From Candidatus Magasanikbacteria bacterium RIFCSPHIGHO2_01_FULL_41_23 (lineage in GTDB: Bacteria > Patescibacteria > ABY1 > Magasanikbacterales > UBA922), in NCBI GenBank assembly GCA_001782805.1, contig MFPT01000004.1, positions 46,156 to 110,155 on the forward strand: a stretch of 64,000 bases of DNA, in the 5' to 3' direction. This document shows positions 25,601-35,516 of this stretch, piece after piece; position 1 is the stretch's first letter; each line of letters begins with the position of its first letter. The translations under genes and the position numbers were made by a program. The notes under the pieces are model-generated. The model ran no database searches, was not told where the DNA came from, and saw only the letters and a program-made list of their open reading frames with translations.

Positions 25601-27430
25601 TTATACCTCAATCACCACCGGCAACACCATAGGACGTTTTTCAGTTTTAGTATAAATATATTGTCCAATTTTGTCGCGGATATCATTCCGAATTTGATTG
25701 GTATCCGCCCAACTACTGGGATTGGATTCAATGACCATTTTTTTCACTTTGTGACGAATGTCTTCAATTAATTCTTTGTTATCTTTTAAGAATACAAAGC
25801 CGCGCGAAATAATATCGGGATTTTGCAACAACGTTCCGCGTTTGGAATCAACGGTCGCAATCACCACAATCATGCCATCTTCGGCCAAAACCTGACGATC
25901 GCGCAAAACCACGTGTTGCGTATCACTGATTCCCAGACCATCCACAAACACATAATCAGTAATAACTTTTTTGGGCAAAACGCGAATGCCATTGTGATCC
26001 AATTCAATGACTGTACCATTATCCGGCACAATAATTTTTTCTTCCGGCATACCATTCGCAATCGCGAGCGAACGCGCTTCTTTCAAAAAATAATGATTGG
26101 CATACACGGGCATAAAATACGTTGGCTTCACTTGATTCAACATTTCCACAATATCCCGTCGCGTGGCATGACCCGATATATGCACATCCATTAAATCGCC
26201 ATGAACCACATGATCGGATTGACGATAGATATTGTCTTTTAAACGCTGAATGGAACGTTCGTTGCCCGGAATGATGGACGAAGAAAAAATAATCGTGTCT
26301 TTTTTGCTTAATTTAATACTCCGATGTTCACCACTTGTAATTCGTGACAGAACTGCTCTATCCTCGCCTTGCGCGCCCGTGCAAATTACCACTACTTTAT
26401 CTTCCGGAAAATCACTGATGGTTTCTGTTTCGATCATTACTCCTTTGGGTACTTGAATATAGCCTAATTTTTTGGCGATTTCAATATTCATTTTCATGCT
26501 ATAGCCGTCAAGCGCGACTTTTTTACCGAGTTCACTGGCCGCTTGGATAATCCATTTAACCCGTTCCACTTGAGAAGAAAAAGTCGCCACAATCACGCGT
26601 CCGGGCGCCTGACTGATAACGCGATGCAAATTAGCATACATTTCATTGTACGTGCCGTGACGTTTTTCATTGGTCGCGCCCAAACTTTCCAACATCAGCA
26701 CAGTTGGTTTGGCCAAATTAGCCAGCTGTTCATAGCGCACATGTGTATTGCCATCAACATCGCGTTCCATGGTCCAATCGCCCGGATGAATCGCGGATCC
26801 GGCGGGAGTTTCAATAATTGTTCCCATGGAATCCATAATAGAATGTTCAACTTGAAAAAAACCCATAGTGATTGAGCCCAATGCTATGCGCTGATCCATG
26901 GATGAAACCGAAATTGTTTTTAATTTTTTGCTCGAACCTTTCTGATAATCTTCCATGCGATGCTTAATGAGCGCGAGCGTCAGTGGCATGGCAATGATTG
27001 GCGGATAGCCTAATTTTTCCAATAAAATCGGCGCGGCACCAATATGATCAAGATGACCATGACTAAATGCAATGGCGCGAATCCGTTTTTCTTTTCCCTG
27101 CAGATATTTGATGTTCGGAATAATATAATCAATTCCGGGCATGTCTTCTTCGGGAAATTGCAAACCCATATCAAGAATTACAATATCCTGACCATACTCG
27201 TAAACGGTCATATTGCGTCCGACTTCTTCACAGCCGCCAATGGGAATTATGCGCAAAGCATTGGGGTTGCCGGTTTCTTCAGTTCCACCAACCACACCAA
27301 AAACCGGGGGGCGAACTTGATTAAAATTTCGGCCTCCGCGATTATGAATCGGTGGGCGAGCTCCGGCACGATTGCCGGAACGACTGTCCTGGCGACGAAA
27401 AGGCGCGCCGGAATTTGATTGTCGTATCAT
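25601..27430 (-). CDS. rnj: ribonuclease J
   Basis: 609 residues. After a basic, disordered ~45-residue extension (FRRQDSRSGNRAGARPP) the beta-lactamase core has the metal motif SHGHLDHIGAAP near residue 125. The beta-CASP part follows (CTGAQGEDRAVLSRI near 365, HISGHATRRDI near 425). The C-terminal domain is present. The enzyme has 5' exonuclease and endonuclease activity on mRNA and takes part in rRNA maturation. The Arg/Gly/Asn-rich extension may bind RNA. Confidence 0.96.
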   Translation of the reverse strand: MIRQSNSGAPFRRQDSRSGNRAGARPPIHNRGGRNFNQVRPPVFGVVGGTEETGNPNALRIIPIGGCEEVGRNMTVYEYGQDIVILDMGLQFPEEDMPGIDYIIPNIKYLQGKEKRIRAIAFSHGHLDHIGAAPILLEKLGYPPIIAMPLTLALIKHRMEDYQKGSSKKLKTISVSSMDQRIALGSITMGFFQVEHSIMDSMGTIIETPAGSAIHPGDWTMERDVDGNTHVRYEQLANLAKPTVLMLESLGATNEKRHGTYNEMYANLHRVISQAPGRVIVATFSSQVERVKWIIQAASELGKKVALDGYSMKMNIEIAKKLGYIQVPKGVMIETETISDFPEDKVVVICTGAQGEDRAVLSRITSGEHRSIKLSKKDTIIFSSSIIPGNERSIQRLKDNIYRQSDHVVHGDLMDVHISGHATRRDIVEMLNQVKPTYFMPVYANHYFLKEARSLAIANGMPEEKIIVPDNGTVIELDHNGIRVLPKKVITDYVFVDGLGISDTQHVVLRDRQVLAEDGMIVVIATVDSKRGTLLQNPDIISRGFVFLKDNKELIEDIRHKVKKMVIESNPSSWADTNQIRNDIRDKIGQYIYTKTEKRPMVLPVVIEV

Positions 27431-27503
27431 AAAGACATCTTAAATAAACTGATAAAAATATTATCAAAGAGTTTAATTTGTTCACAGTGAGTCTGTCGAA
27501 CTG

Positions 27504-27587
27504 TGGGGATAGAGAGACTCGAACTCTCACGGCCTTGCGGTCATGGCGCTCTGAACGCCACGTGTCTACCAATTCCACCATATCCCC
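27504..27587 (-). tRNA. tRNA-Leu (anticodon CAG)
   Basis: An 84-nt type II cloverleaf. The acceptor stem GGGGATA/TATCCCC is perfect, the anticodon loop TTCAGAG gives CAG, and the variable arm (CCGCAAGG) has the length expected for leucine. The T-loop reads TTCGAGT. CCA is not encoded: the discriminator A is followed by CAG. Confidence 0.96.
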
Positions 27588-27602
27588 TTCTCCTTAATTC
27601 TG

Positions 27603-29555
27603 TTATTTTTTAAATTTCCATTCACTGCCGATTTTTATATACCAATCAGTTACATTGGCAAATCGATCAGCCGGATGCGCAATACGTTCAACCGCAAAAC
27701 CATATATTTGATTGCCTAGAACATAGACGTAAGTTGGACTGTATAAAAATATCGCGGGCACATCTTCGGCAAGCAACTTTTGAAATTCAAGATACAGATC
27801 GTTTAATTGTTGACTGTCACTGGTCTGGCGAATCTTCAAGAGAATTTCATCAACTTTTTTATTGGTATAGCCGGACAAATTCAAACCGGGATATTTGACT
27901 TGGCTGGAATGCCAAAATGGAAACTGATCCGGGTCACTGCCAACAATCACTCCGTACAAAAGGACATCATAATCACGATCTTTAAGTATGCTTTGCGCAA
28001 TTTCTTTTTGACTGACATAAGTAATATTGGTTTTGACGCCAATATCCTGCCAATACCCGGCGATTAAAGCCGCGGCCTCGCGATATTCCGGTGTGTCAGC
28101 CGTCACCAAATTCAAAATCGCCATGGTTTTATTCTTATTGATTCTATAAAATAATTGCGCGGGAGATAGAGTCTTTTCAATTTCTGTGGCTCCTGAAATC
28201 GCAAGCGTGGATGTGGTATCAGTGCTGGCTGTACTCGTAGAACTGTGCTCTTCTACATATTCAGTGATCAACTTTTGCCGATAATCCTCCGCGCTTATTC
28301 GCGACCATTTTTTATCTAAAAATTCATTGGCCTCTTCAGGCAGACCTAATTGCAATAGAGGATTTTTATATCCGGGAAAACCAAATAAAACCGGACTGTC
28401 AATGGCCGCGCCTTCATTATCCAAAGTTTCTTGGAGAATTTTTGGTTTGTTTATGGCCAATGACAAAGCTTGACGCATAGTCTTGTCTGACAAAATTCCC
28501 TCATTATTTAGATTAAAAAAGAGTGCGGTGTACTGAGGCAATTGGAGCGTGGCCAAACGTACATGTTTCACCGCGGTTTTTTCCTTGAGTGCCGTGGGAA
28601 TAAAATTCAAACCGGACACTTTTTTTGTTCGCAACGCTTCCAACATACCATTATCTCCTTCATATTCAGAATAAAATTGCCAGACCATATCCTTAATATA
28701 CGGAGGCTGACGATAATATTCCGCATTGCGAGATAATTCATAGCGGGAAATAAAACCGGTTTCTTCTCTAATCAAGCGCTTGAATTGAAACGGGCCGGAA
28801 CCGATTGGCTTGAGGTTCATTTCGGCCAAGCGAATTTGATCGCGCGGAATTATTGACCAAATATGTTCAGGCAAAATACCAACTGTAAGAGCGGATAAAA
28901 AAGCCGGATACACTTCAGGCAAGGTAAAACGCACGGTGTATTCGGAAACTGTTTCCACTTTAATGCCGGCAAATGTTCCGGCCAACGGACTGGCCAGGGT
29001 CGGATCTTCCAGCAATGCAAACGTAAAAGCAACATCGCGCGCCGTCACTGATTTGGCATCATGCCAATGCGCATTGGAAACCAAATTAAAAGTATATATT
29101 TTTTTATCCTCGCTGACCGTATAATTTTCCGCCAAGTCCGTTACAATTTCTTGTTTACCATTAAAACGCACCAGGCCACTGTACAAAAGCCGCGTTAATC
29201 CCAAATCAGTTTCATTGGCTGAAGCAAAAATAGGATTAATCAAACGCGGATTTCCCACCACACCTTCCACATATTCTCCGCCAATTTGGGGAACCGGAAT
29301 CCGAAATTGAGCCAAAAATAACCCGGCTAACGCAATCGCGGAAAGCAAAAGAGTTATCCACGTCATCCGAAACAAAAATTTCTGACGAGACGTTAGGACT
29401 TTGCTGATGAATCGTACTTGGCGCCAAGACGGGATATACTTGCCATGAGCTCTCTGCATTACCATATAATCGTAACGCGGATTGACCAGTCGCTGGCGTA
29501 TCTGAAATATAGCGCGTATGTACGTTTCAATTTTTTGTCTGTATTTTTTAAACAC
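27603..29555 (-). CDS. family 5 extracellular solute-binding protein (peptide ABC transporter)
   Basis: 650 residues. A ~70-residue basic cytoplasmic N-terminus precedes a membrane helix (TWITLLLSAIALAGLFLAQF, near residue 65-85). The SBP_bac_5 fold follows: EGVVGNPRLINPIFA, LYSGLVRFNG, YTFNLVSNAHWHDAKSVTARDVAF, and the C-terminal DQFPFWHSSQVKYPGLNLSGY. It should bind oligopeptides outside the membrane, tethered rather than lipidated. No permease genes lie alongside. A Ser/Thr-rich insertion (SSTSTASTDTTSTLA) sits near residue 445. It follows secG by 31 nt. Confidence 0.9.
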   Translation of the reverse strand: MFKKYRQKIETYIRAIFQIRQRLVNPRYDYMVMQRAHGKYIPSWRQVRFISKVLTSRQKFLFRMTWITLLLSAIALAGLFLAQFRIPVPQIGGEYVEGVVGNPRLINPIFASANETDLGLTRLLYSGLVRFNGKQEIVTDLAENYTVSEDKKIYTFNLVSNAHWHDAKSVTARDVAFTFALLEDPTLASPLAGTFAGIKVETVSEYTVRFTLPEVYPAFLSALTVGILPEHIWSIIPRDQIRLAEMNLKPIGSGPFQFKRLIREETGFISRYELSRNAEYYRQPPYIKDMVWQFYSEYEGDNGMLEALRTKKVSGLNFIPTALKEKTAVKHVRLATLQLPQYTALFFNLNNEGILSDKTMRQALSLAINKPKILQETLDNEGAAIDSPVLFGFPGYKNPLLQLGLPEEANEFLDKKWSRISAEDYRQKLITEYVEEHSSTSTASTDTTSTLAISGATEIEKTLSPAQLFYRINKNKTMAILNLVTADTPEYREAAALIAGYWQDIGVKTNITYVSQKEIAQSILKDRDYDVLLYGVIVGSDPDQFPFWHSSQVKYPGLNLSGYTNKKVDEILLKIRQTSDSQQLNDLYLEFQKLLAEDVPAIFLYSPTYVYVLGNQIYGFAVERIAHPADRFANVTDWYIKIGSEWKFKK

Positions 29556-29586
29556 AAAAATCTAAAGCCGAGTTGGCAGGCGAAAT

Positions 29587-29805
29587 TTATTTAGCCAATA
29601 TCGAAGCCAATGAAATTAAGAGAAAGCCAGTGGCAATGCCGATCGTGGCATTGAATAAAACTTTGTCTACTCCTCGTCGAGTGGTATGCATCGCGCCTGT
29701 TCCGCCAAACGCCGCGCCCAAACCCGCGCCTTTTTGTTGGAGCAAAATTACGACAATCAACAGAACGGAAAATACCAGTTGGATTATTGATAAAGTAAAT
29801 TTCAT
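29587..29805 (-). CDS. secG: preprotein translocase subunit SecG
   Basis: 72 residues, two helices. The loop LQQKGAGLGAAFGGTG is the SecG hallmark and is followed by TRRGVDKVLFNATIG. It assists SecYE in protein export. A likely promoter (TTGACA-18-TATCTT) lies 40 bp upstream. Confidence 0.95.
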   Translation of the reverse strand: MKFTLSIIQLVFSVLLIVVILLQQKGAGLGAAFGGTGAMHTTRRGVDKVLFNATIGIATGFLLISLASILAK

Positions 29806-29842
29806 ACCGGAATGAAAAGAAGTCGATAAAATAACAATGGTA

Positions 29843-29872
29843 AAGATACCACAACTCTAGGAAGATTGTCAA
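29843..29872 (-). promoter_or_regulatory. secG promoter
   Basis: TTGACA (29872-29867) and TATCTT (29848-29843) on the minus strand with an 18-bp spacer. Confidence 0.6.
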
Positions 29873-29880
29873 TGATACCG

Positions 29881-29909
29881 TGTAAACGTCTCTAATTATA
29901 TGTTATACT
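29881..29909 (+). promoter_or_regulatory. extended -10 promoter of the DsbA-like/pilin-Hint/uvrA unit
   Basis: TGTAAA (29881-29886), 17 bp, TATACT (29904-29909) preceded by TGT, an extended -10 element that can compensate the weak -35. The ATG follows at 29926, so the leader is very short. Confidence 0.6.
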
Positions 29910-29925
29910 GATCAAAGATTATTCT

Positions 29926-30699
29926 ATGGAAATTTTGCCACCAAAATCACGCGCTCACCATACTCTTGGCCTGACTGTGATCAGCATTATTATAATTCTA
30001 TTGTTGTTTTTTCTCGGCTTGGTTGTTTTTTATCTTTGGCAATCCAAATACGGTTCCGGAGAAGACATTGCCAAAACTAAATTGGAATTTCAAAGTCAAA
30101 AATTAACCCCTCGACTCGTCCCGACTTCGTCGGGACTCGCTCGGGGTAAACCCGATCAGGGAGAGCCAAAAGCGCCAATCAATTGGACAGAATATGTAAC
30201 CAAAGATAATCCGACATTCGGCAGTGTGGCCAGTCCGGTTACTATTATCGCCTTTATTGATTTTGAGTGTCCTTTTTCCCAAGAAGGCTATCCGATTTTC
30301 AAATCCGTTATGGAAACTTACGGTAGTGCGGCCAAAATTGTTTTTAAACAATTGCCGTTAACCAGTATTCATGCCAATGCTTTGCCGACGGCCGAAGCCG
30401 CGGCTTGTGCCTATGAACAAGATAAATTTTGGGAATATTACAATTATTTATTTAATACCAAAAAATTATCAGCGAATGATTTAACGATCGCGGCGAAAGC
30501 AGTTGGTCTTGATCTCAACACATTCTCGACTTGCCAAAAAAGCGCCAAATACCAAAAAGAGATTGAAAAAGATGTGAATGACGCGATTGCTCTTGGCGTG
30601 CGCGGCACGCCAACTTATTTTGTTAATAATGAAGTCATTGAAGGAGTGGCGGATCGCGCCATTTGGGACACGATTATTCTCCGCAATTTAAAAAAATAA
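29926..30699 (+). CDS. DsbA-like thioredoxin-fold protein, membrane-anchored, single active-site Cys
   Basis: 257 residues. One N-terminal membrane helix (ITVISIIIILLLFFLGLVVFYL-like region, residues ~15-40) leaves the thioredoxin fold outside. The active site reads FIDFECPFSQ near residue 115: C-P-F-S, so the second Cys of CXXC is replaced by Ser. The cis-Pro loop RGTPTYFV near 230 is kept. Two other Cys (ACAYEQ, STCQKS) could substitute. An isomerase or reductase-type role is more likely than oxidation. Codons for residues ~61-74 (LTPRLVPTSSGLAR) are a REP-like palindrome at 30107-30146. It sits directly before a Cys-rich pilin-like gene, a plausible client. Confidence 0.85.
   Translation: MEILPPKSRAHHTLGLTVISIIIILLLFFLGLVVFYLWQSKYGSGEDIAKTKLEFQSQKLTPRLVPTSSGLARGKPDQGEPKAPINWTEYVTKDNPTFGSVASPVTIIAFIDFECPFSQEGYPIFKSVMETYGSAAKIVFKQLPLTSIHANALPTAEAAACAYEQDKFWEYYNYLFNTKKLSANDLTIAAKAVGLDLNTFSTCQKSAKYQKEIEKDVNDAIALGVRGTPTYFVNNEVIEGVADRAIWDTIILRNLKK
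30107..30146 (+). repeat. REP-like palindrome inside a coding sequence
   Basis: CCCCTCGACTCG, then TCCCGA-CTTCG-TCGGGA, then CTCGCTCGGGG. The frame stays open across it. A variant with the same outer arms lies in the 23S gene at 60796-60829. Confidence 0.85.
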
Positions 30700-30700
30700 T

Positions 30701-32647
30701 ATGCTTAAAAAAATCATCATTGGTTTTTGTTTCTTGTTTGGTATTTTTTTGTTTGAGAATCAAGCGCAGGCAGTTGATTCAACAAATAAAGCATCAAAAT
30801 GTTGGACAAAAACAGCGTGTGAAAGTGCCAGAGCCGGATTTGGCGGTGTTCCGGGCGAAGGTTTGTATACCGGATCTGATGCACAAGAATTGTGTGGAAA
30901 AGACCATCTAGTCCCCGGAGGTGGAAAAGAGCCTACTGGTTTTTGTCTGCCAGCCGGCCAATCAATCACCAAAATTTCCTTTGGTGGAAAACAAACATTT
31001 GCCAACTTCGGGGAATTTATCCAATACATTTACCGCTATGGTATGTGGTTGGCCGGCATTCTGGCAGTTGCTTTTATTGTTATTTCCGGTTTGCAGTGGG
31101 CTGCTTCGGGTGGTAATTCTGATATGATCGGATCAGCCAAAAATAGAATTACCGGAGCCGTAACCGGACTTATTTTATTAGCACTGTCTTATACTATTCT
31201 TAGTACAATCAATCCATATTTGGTCCAATTACGTTTGCCACAAACCTGGATGATAAACAGAATTGGCATGGCCGCAGCGTTTTGTAGCGATGCAAAAGAT
31301 GCAAAAATATCTCTTTTTACAAAATCTGATACTTCACAAATAGAAAAAGAAAAAATAAAAGCAACTAAATTGGCAGAGGTTGAAAGCAAAGGATATAAAG
31401 AAACATACCTAAATGCAAAATGTGGTTATGAGTATTTTGTGGATGGCACGTCCGGACAAACGTGCCAAGGGAATATTTGTGGAGGAGGAATATGTGGATC
31501 AGCAATCAAAGATAAAAAATTGACATCTAATAAAGTATGCTACGAGGGTGATTTGATAATAAAATTTTCAGCAGACATGGCCAATAACTTTCTTTCCCAA
31601 GCTCCTTTTCTCGGTATTGGCTTCGCTCAACTTAAGGATAAATGGCTGACTAATAATCTAGTAATATACGGAGTTTGTGAAATGCCAAATAATGGAGTCT
31701 GTTCATCTGACCAAACTATTAGCGGTGGTGAAAAAATAAAAATGAGTCAGAGCACTCTCGAGGGCGAAGTTCTCTCCAACTATTTACGAATATACCATGG
31801 GATTAGAGACCTTGGTGCCGGTACCTTTTGTAAAGATACTGAATTAAAGAATTTAAAAGGAATAATAATAAAAACCGAACTTGACGAGAACTGGAAATTC
31901 ACTGATCCTAATTTATACATTGCCATACCCTCGTCAGGAAATAACGCATACATAGGAGATTTTAAAACTGTTTTTGATAAAGTAAAAGCTGAAGATTCAG
32001 CTAAAGTATACGAAAGATTAAAGGTTGGTTTAGAATTAAATGCCCTCGTAACGTTTAACATGTTCTCCAAAATTTCTGATGAAGACTGGAGTGGACCAAA
32101 TGATCTAGAATTCGAGGAGTTATGTAAAAATTACACATCTAGTGAAGATGGTGCTGAAGTAAAATTAAAACTAAAAAAAGATACTGGTGGCTTCTGCTTC
32201 CTAGCTGGCACTGAAATTCTGACACCGGCTGGAAATAAAAAAATTGAAATGCTGGGAACCGGTGACGAAGTGATCTCTTATAATATTGAGGATGGTAGTT
32301 ACCATATCGGAAAAATCGCTGGTGTACGCAAACAAAATAGTGAAGCATATTATTTAATAAACCATGGCCTTCTTCGGGTCACTGATCAGCATCCTATATA
32401 CTTAAGAAAGAAATCAAACAAACAAACTGGATGGGCGTCTAACAATCCTTCGGGGACACATAAATTAACTGGTCTAAACGTCATGCAATTAGAAGTTGGT
32501 GATGAAGTCTTTACAGATAACAAAAAATGGGTTAATATCACAGATATTGTCCATATTTCAAAGGAAGTCGAGACCTATAATGTACTCAATGTTGAACCCT
32601 ATAACACATACTTCGCAAACGGTATCCTAGTACACAACAAAATATAG
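30701..32647 (+). CDS. VirB2/TrbC-like two-helix pilin precursor fused to a C-terminal Hint (intein-like) domain
   Basis: 648 residues. A signal peptide (LKKIIIGFCFLFGIFLFENQAQA) precedes a short Cys-containing stretch. Two helices follow, YGMWLAGILAVAFIVISGLQ (about 111-130) and a second near 148-172, the layout of VirB2/TrbC-type pilins in CPR bacteria. A 320-residue Cys-rich region of unknown type follows. Residues 499-646 are a Hint domain: start CFLAGTEILTPAG, the RVTDQHPIYL block B histidine, and the end NVEPYNTYFANGILVHN followed only by Lys-Ile. The +1 nucleophile needed for splicing is Lys, so cleavage, not splicing, is expected. The middle looks more AT-rich than the N-terminus, suggesting a mosaic gene. 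It starts one base after the DsbA-like stop. Confidence 0.85.
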   Translation: MLKKIIIGFCFLFGIFLFENQAQAVDSTNKASKCWTKTACESARAGFGGVPGEGLYTGSDAQELCGKDHLVPGGGKEPTGFCLPAGQSITKISFGGKQTFANFGEFIQYIYRYGMWLAGILAVAFIVISGLQWAASGGNSDMIGSAKNRITGAVTGLILLALSYTILSTINPYLVQLRLPQTWMINRIGMAAAFCSDAKDAKISLFTKSDTSQIEKEKIKATKLAEVESKGYKETYLNAKCGYEYFVDGTSGQTCQGNICGGGICGSAIKDKKLTSNKVCYEGDLIIKFSADMANNFLSQAPFLGIGFAQLKDKWLTNNLVIYGVCEMPNNGVCSSDQTISGGEKIKMSQSTLEGEVLSNYLRIYHGIRDLGAGTFCKDTELKNLKGIIIKTELDENWKFTDPNLYIAIPSSGNNAYIGDFKTVFDKVKAEDSAKVYERLKVGLELNALVTFNMFSKISDEDWSGPNDLEFEELCKNYTSSEDGAEVKLKLKKDTGGFCFLAGTEILTPAGNKKIEMLGTGDEVISYNIEDGSYHIGKIAGVRKQNSEAYYLINHGLLRVTDQHPIYLRKKSNKQTGWASNNPSGTHKLTGLNVMQLEVGDEVFTDNKKWVNITDIVHISKEVETYNVLNVEPYNTYFANGILVHNKI

Positions 32648-32661
32648 ATCTCATATAGTAT

Positions 32662-35457
32662 ATGGACACCATCAAAATCACGAACGCGCGAGTCCACAAT
32701 CTAAAAAGCGTTTCGTTGGAGATTCCCAAAAACAAATTAGTGGTTATTACAGGACTTTCCGGATCAGGAAAGTCCTCTTTGGCTTTTGATACGATTTATG
32801 CCGAAGGCCAGCGGCGTTATGCGGAAAGTTTAAATGCCTATGCGCGCCAATTTATGGATATGGCAGATAAGCCGGACGTTGATGAAATAACCGGTCTATC
32901 TCCCACCATTGCCATTCAACAACGCAATTACAGTGTGAATCCACGTTCCACGGTGGGAACTGCCACGGAAATTTATGATTATTTACGTTTGTTATTTTCT
33001 CGAATCGGTACACAATATTGCCCGAATTGTAAAACAGCCGTGGCAACGCATACGTCAGGCGCAATTGTGGAGCGTATTCGCGCTTTGGCTCGCACTCAAG
33101 AAATTATTCTGGCCGCGCCCATTATTCATCAGGAAAAAATTTCCCTTAAAAATTTAAAAAATCGACTGGAGCGAGCCGATGTGGAACGCGTACTTATTAA
33201 TAACGTGGAAGTTAGTTTGAAATCACTGGTAAAATTTTCTTTCCACGATAGTCAAGTCTATGATGTGTCGGTAATAATTGCCACAATCAAAAACAACAGC
33301 AAAACTACATTGGCAAGTTTGGTGGAAAAAGCCTTGGAACTGGGCAATGGCCATTGTGTGATAATAACTGCAGACAAAGAAGAAAAAATTTTCTCAACCA
33401 AACCAGTCTGCTCCACTTGTAGCCGAATATTTTTACCCATTGAACCGCGATCATTCAGTTTTAACAGTCCGTATGGCGCGTGCTCGCGCTGTACCGGTCT
33501 TGGCGTGACATTGGAAGTTGATCCGGATTTAGTCATTCCCAACGCACGTTTAACTTTGGCCGAAGGCGCAGTTCAGCCATGGACACGGCTCGTGGGCAAT
33601 CAACAATTTTACCAAGATCTTTTGGAACAAGTGGCGGCCAAAAATAATTTTTCCACACATATACCCGTGGAATCACTGTCCAAACGCGTGATGGATATTT
33701 TATTATATGGCACTGATGGCGACGAATATATAGTGGCCAAAGAAAAAGTTCATTTTGATGGCATTGTCCCGAATCTCAATAAGCGATATTTGGAAACCAA
33801 ATCGGATTATCTCAAAAAAGAAATTGAACAATACATGCGCGAACGCATCTGTTCCATTTGCCAAGGATGCCGCCTAAAAGAAGACAATATATACATCAAA
33901 ATTTTAGGAAAAAGTATTGCCTACATTGTGGATTTAAGTATTGAAGAATCTAAAAATTTTTTTTCTGAATTAGCCGGACAAAAAAATTCCCTGTCGAGCG
34001 TGGTCATGCCCATCGTGAAAGAAATGATCAAACGGATTGAATATCTGAATAATGTAGGATTGCCCTATTTGAATTTGGATCGTTCACTGGCGACCGTTTC
34101 AGGCGGTGAAGCGCAACGCATTCGCTTATCCACTCAATTGGCGGCCGGATTATCCGGATTGATTTACATTTTAGATGAACCATCGGTCGGACTCCATCCC
34201 AAAGACAATGATCAATTAATCGTCACCTTAAAAAAATTACGCGATGCCGGCAACACGGTAATTGTCGTGGAGCATGATAAAAGCATCATGGAAGCGGCTG
34301 ATTACATTATTGACGTTGGTCCGGGGGCAGGTGAATATGGCGGAGAAATTGTGGCGGCCGGAACATGCGCGCAAATTAAAAAAAATCAACATTCGCTTAC
34401 GGGACAATACTTGAAAGGCGAAGCCAAAATTGGCAATGGCCAAAAACCACGCAAAGGAAACGGGCAAATTCTAAAGATTGTTGGCGCCAAATCACACAAT
34501 TTAAAAAATATTGATGTGTCAATTCCTCTGGGAACATTAACGTGTTTTACCGGAGTTTCCGGATCAGGCAAATCAACTCTAGTCATAGATATTTTAAGCA
34601 AAGCATTAAACAGTTATTTTTATCGCGCGCACGCCACGCCTGGCGAACATGAAACTATTGTTGGTCTTGATCAGATTGATAAAGTAATTACCATTGATCA
34701 GGCTCCTATCGGGCGCACGCCACGCTCCAATCCGGCGACGTATACTGGCCTTTTTACTTTAATTCGCGATGTTTTCGCCGAATTGCCCGAAGCAAAGATG
34801 CGGGGAATGAATGCGGGGACTTTTAGTTTTAATGTCAAAGACGGCGGACGTTGTGAAGCGTGTGGCGGCGAAGGTTACACCACGATTCCCATGCACTTTT
34901 TGAATGATGTTTTTATTGAATGCAGTGAATGTTTTGGCACTCGCTATACCAAAGAAGTTTTGGAAATTCATTATCATTATAAACATATCGCCCAGGTCTT
35001 GGATATGACTGTGGAAGAAGCCTTTGTATTTTTTCATGGTTTGCCCAATATTCGCGAGAAACTGCAGATTTTGCGTACGGTGGGACTGGGTTATTTGCGT
35101 TTGCGTCAGCCGGCAACCACGCTTTCCGGCGGAGAAGCGCAACGAATTAAATTGGCAACTGAATTGTCGCGTCGTTCAACGGGCAAAACTCTGTATATCC
35201 TAGATGAACCGAGTACAGGTTTGCATTTTGAAGATATTAAAAAATTACTCACGGTTTTGAATCAATTGGTGGATAAAGGAAATACGGTTTTGATTATTGA
35301 ACATAATTTGGAAATTGTTGGCTCGGCCGATTGGATTATTGATTTGGGACCGGAAGGCGGCAAACGTGGTGGTGAAGTGGTGGCTACGGGCACGCCAAAA
35401 GAGATGGCGAAAAATGCACAGAGTTGGACGGGGAAATATTTGGCGGCGAATAAATAA
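32662..35457 (+). CDS. uvrA: excinuclease ABC subunit A
   Basis: 931 residues, full length. Two ABC ATPase units: Walker A GLSGSGKSSLAFDTIYAEGQ near residue 32 and GVSGSGKSTLVIDIL near 633; signatures TVSGGEAQRIRL and TLSGGEAQRIKL; Walker B IYILDEPSVGLH and LYILDEPSTGLH. Zinc modules CSTC...CSRC and CEACGGEGY...CSEC are intact. It finds DNA damage with UvrB. It begins 14 nt after the pilin-Hint gene and shares its direction, an unusual neighbour. Confidence 0.98.
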   Translation: MDTIKITNARVHNLKSVSLEIPKNKLVVITGLSGSGKSSLAFDTIYAEGQRRYAESLNAYARQFMDMADKPDVDEITGLSPTIAIQQRNYSVNPRSTVGTATEIYDYLRLLFSRIGTQYCPNCKTAVATHTSGAIVERIRALARTQEIILAAPIIHQEKISLKNLKNRLERADVERVLINNVEVSLKSLVKFSFHDSQVYDVSVIIATIKNNSKTTLASLVEKALELGNGHCVIITADKEEKIFSTKPVCSTCSRIFLPIEPRSFSFNSPYGACSRCTGLGVTLEVDPDLVIPNARLTLAEGAVQPWTRLVGNQQFYQDLLEQVAAKNNFSTHIPVESLSKRVMDILLYGTDGDEYIVAKEKVHFDGIVPNLNKRYLETKSDYLKKEIEQYMRERICSICQGCRLKEDNIYIKILGKSIAYIVDLSIEESKNFFSELAGQKNSLSSVVMPIVKEMIKRIEYLNNVGLPYLNLDRSLATVSGGEAQRIRLSTQLAAGLSGLIYILDEPSVGLHPKDNDQLIVTLKKLRDAGNTVIVVEHDKSIMEAADYIIDVGPGAGEYGGEIVAAGTCAQIKKNQHSLTGQYLKGEAKIGNGQKPRKGNGQILKIVGAKSHNLKNIDVSIPLGTLTCFTGVSGSGKSTLVIDILSKALNSYFYRAHATPGEHETIVGLDQIDKVITIDQAPIGRTPRSNPATYTGLFTLIRDVFAELPEAKMRGMNAGTFSFNVKDGGRCEACGGEGYTTIPMHFLNDVFIECSECFGTRYTKEVLEIHYHYKHIAQVLDMTVEEAFVFFHGLPNIREKLQILRTVGLGYLRLRQPATTLSGGEAQRIKLATELSRRSTGKTLYILDEPSTGLHFEDIKKLLTVLNQLVDKGNTVLIIEHNLEIVGSADWIIDLGPEGGKRGGEVVATGTPKEMAKNAQSWTGKYLAANK

Positions 35458-35516
35458 ACTTCTAGTAATAAAACCTCGTCTTTATTAACTCATAAAGACT
35501 CCGTTTCCTAAGTCTT

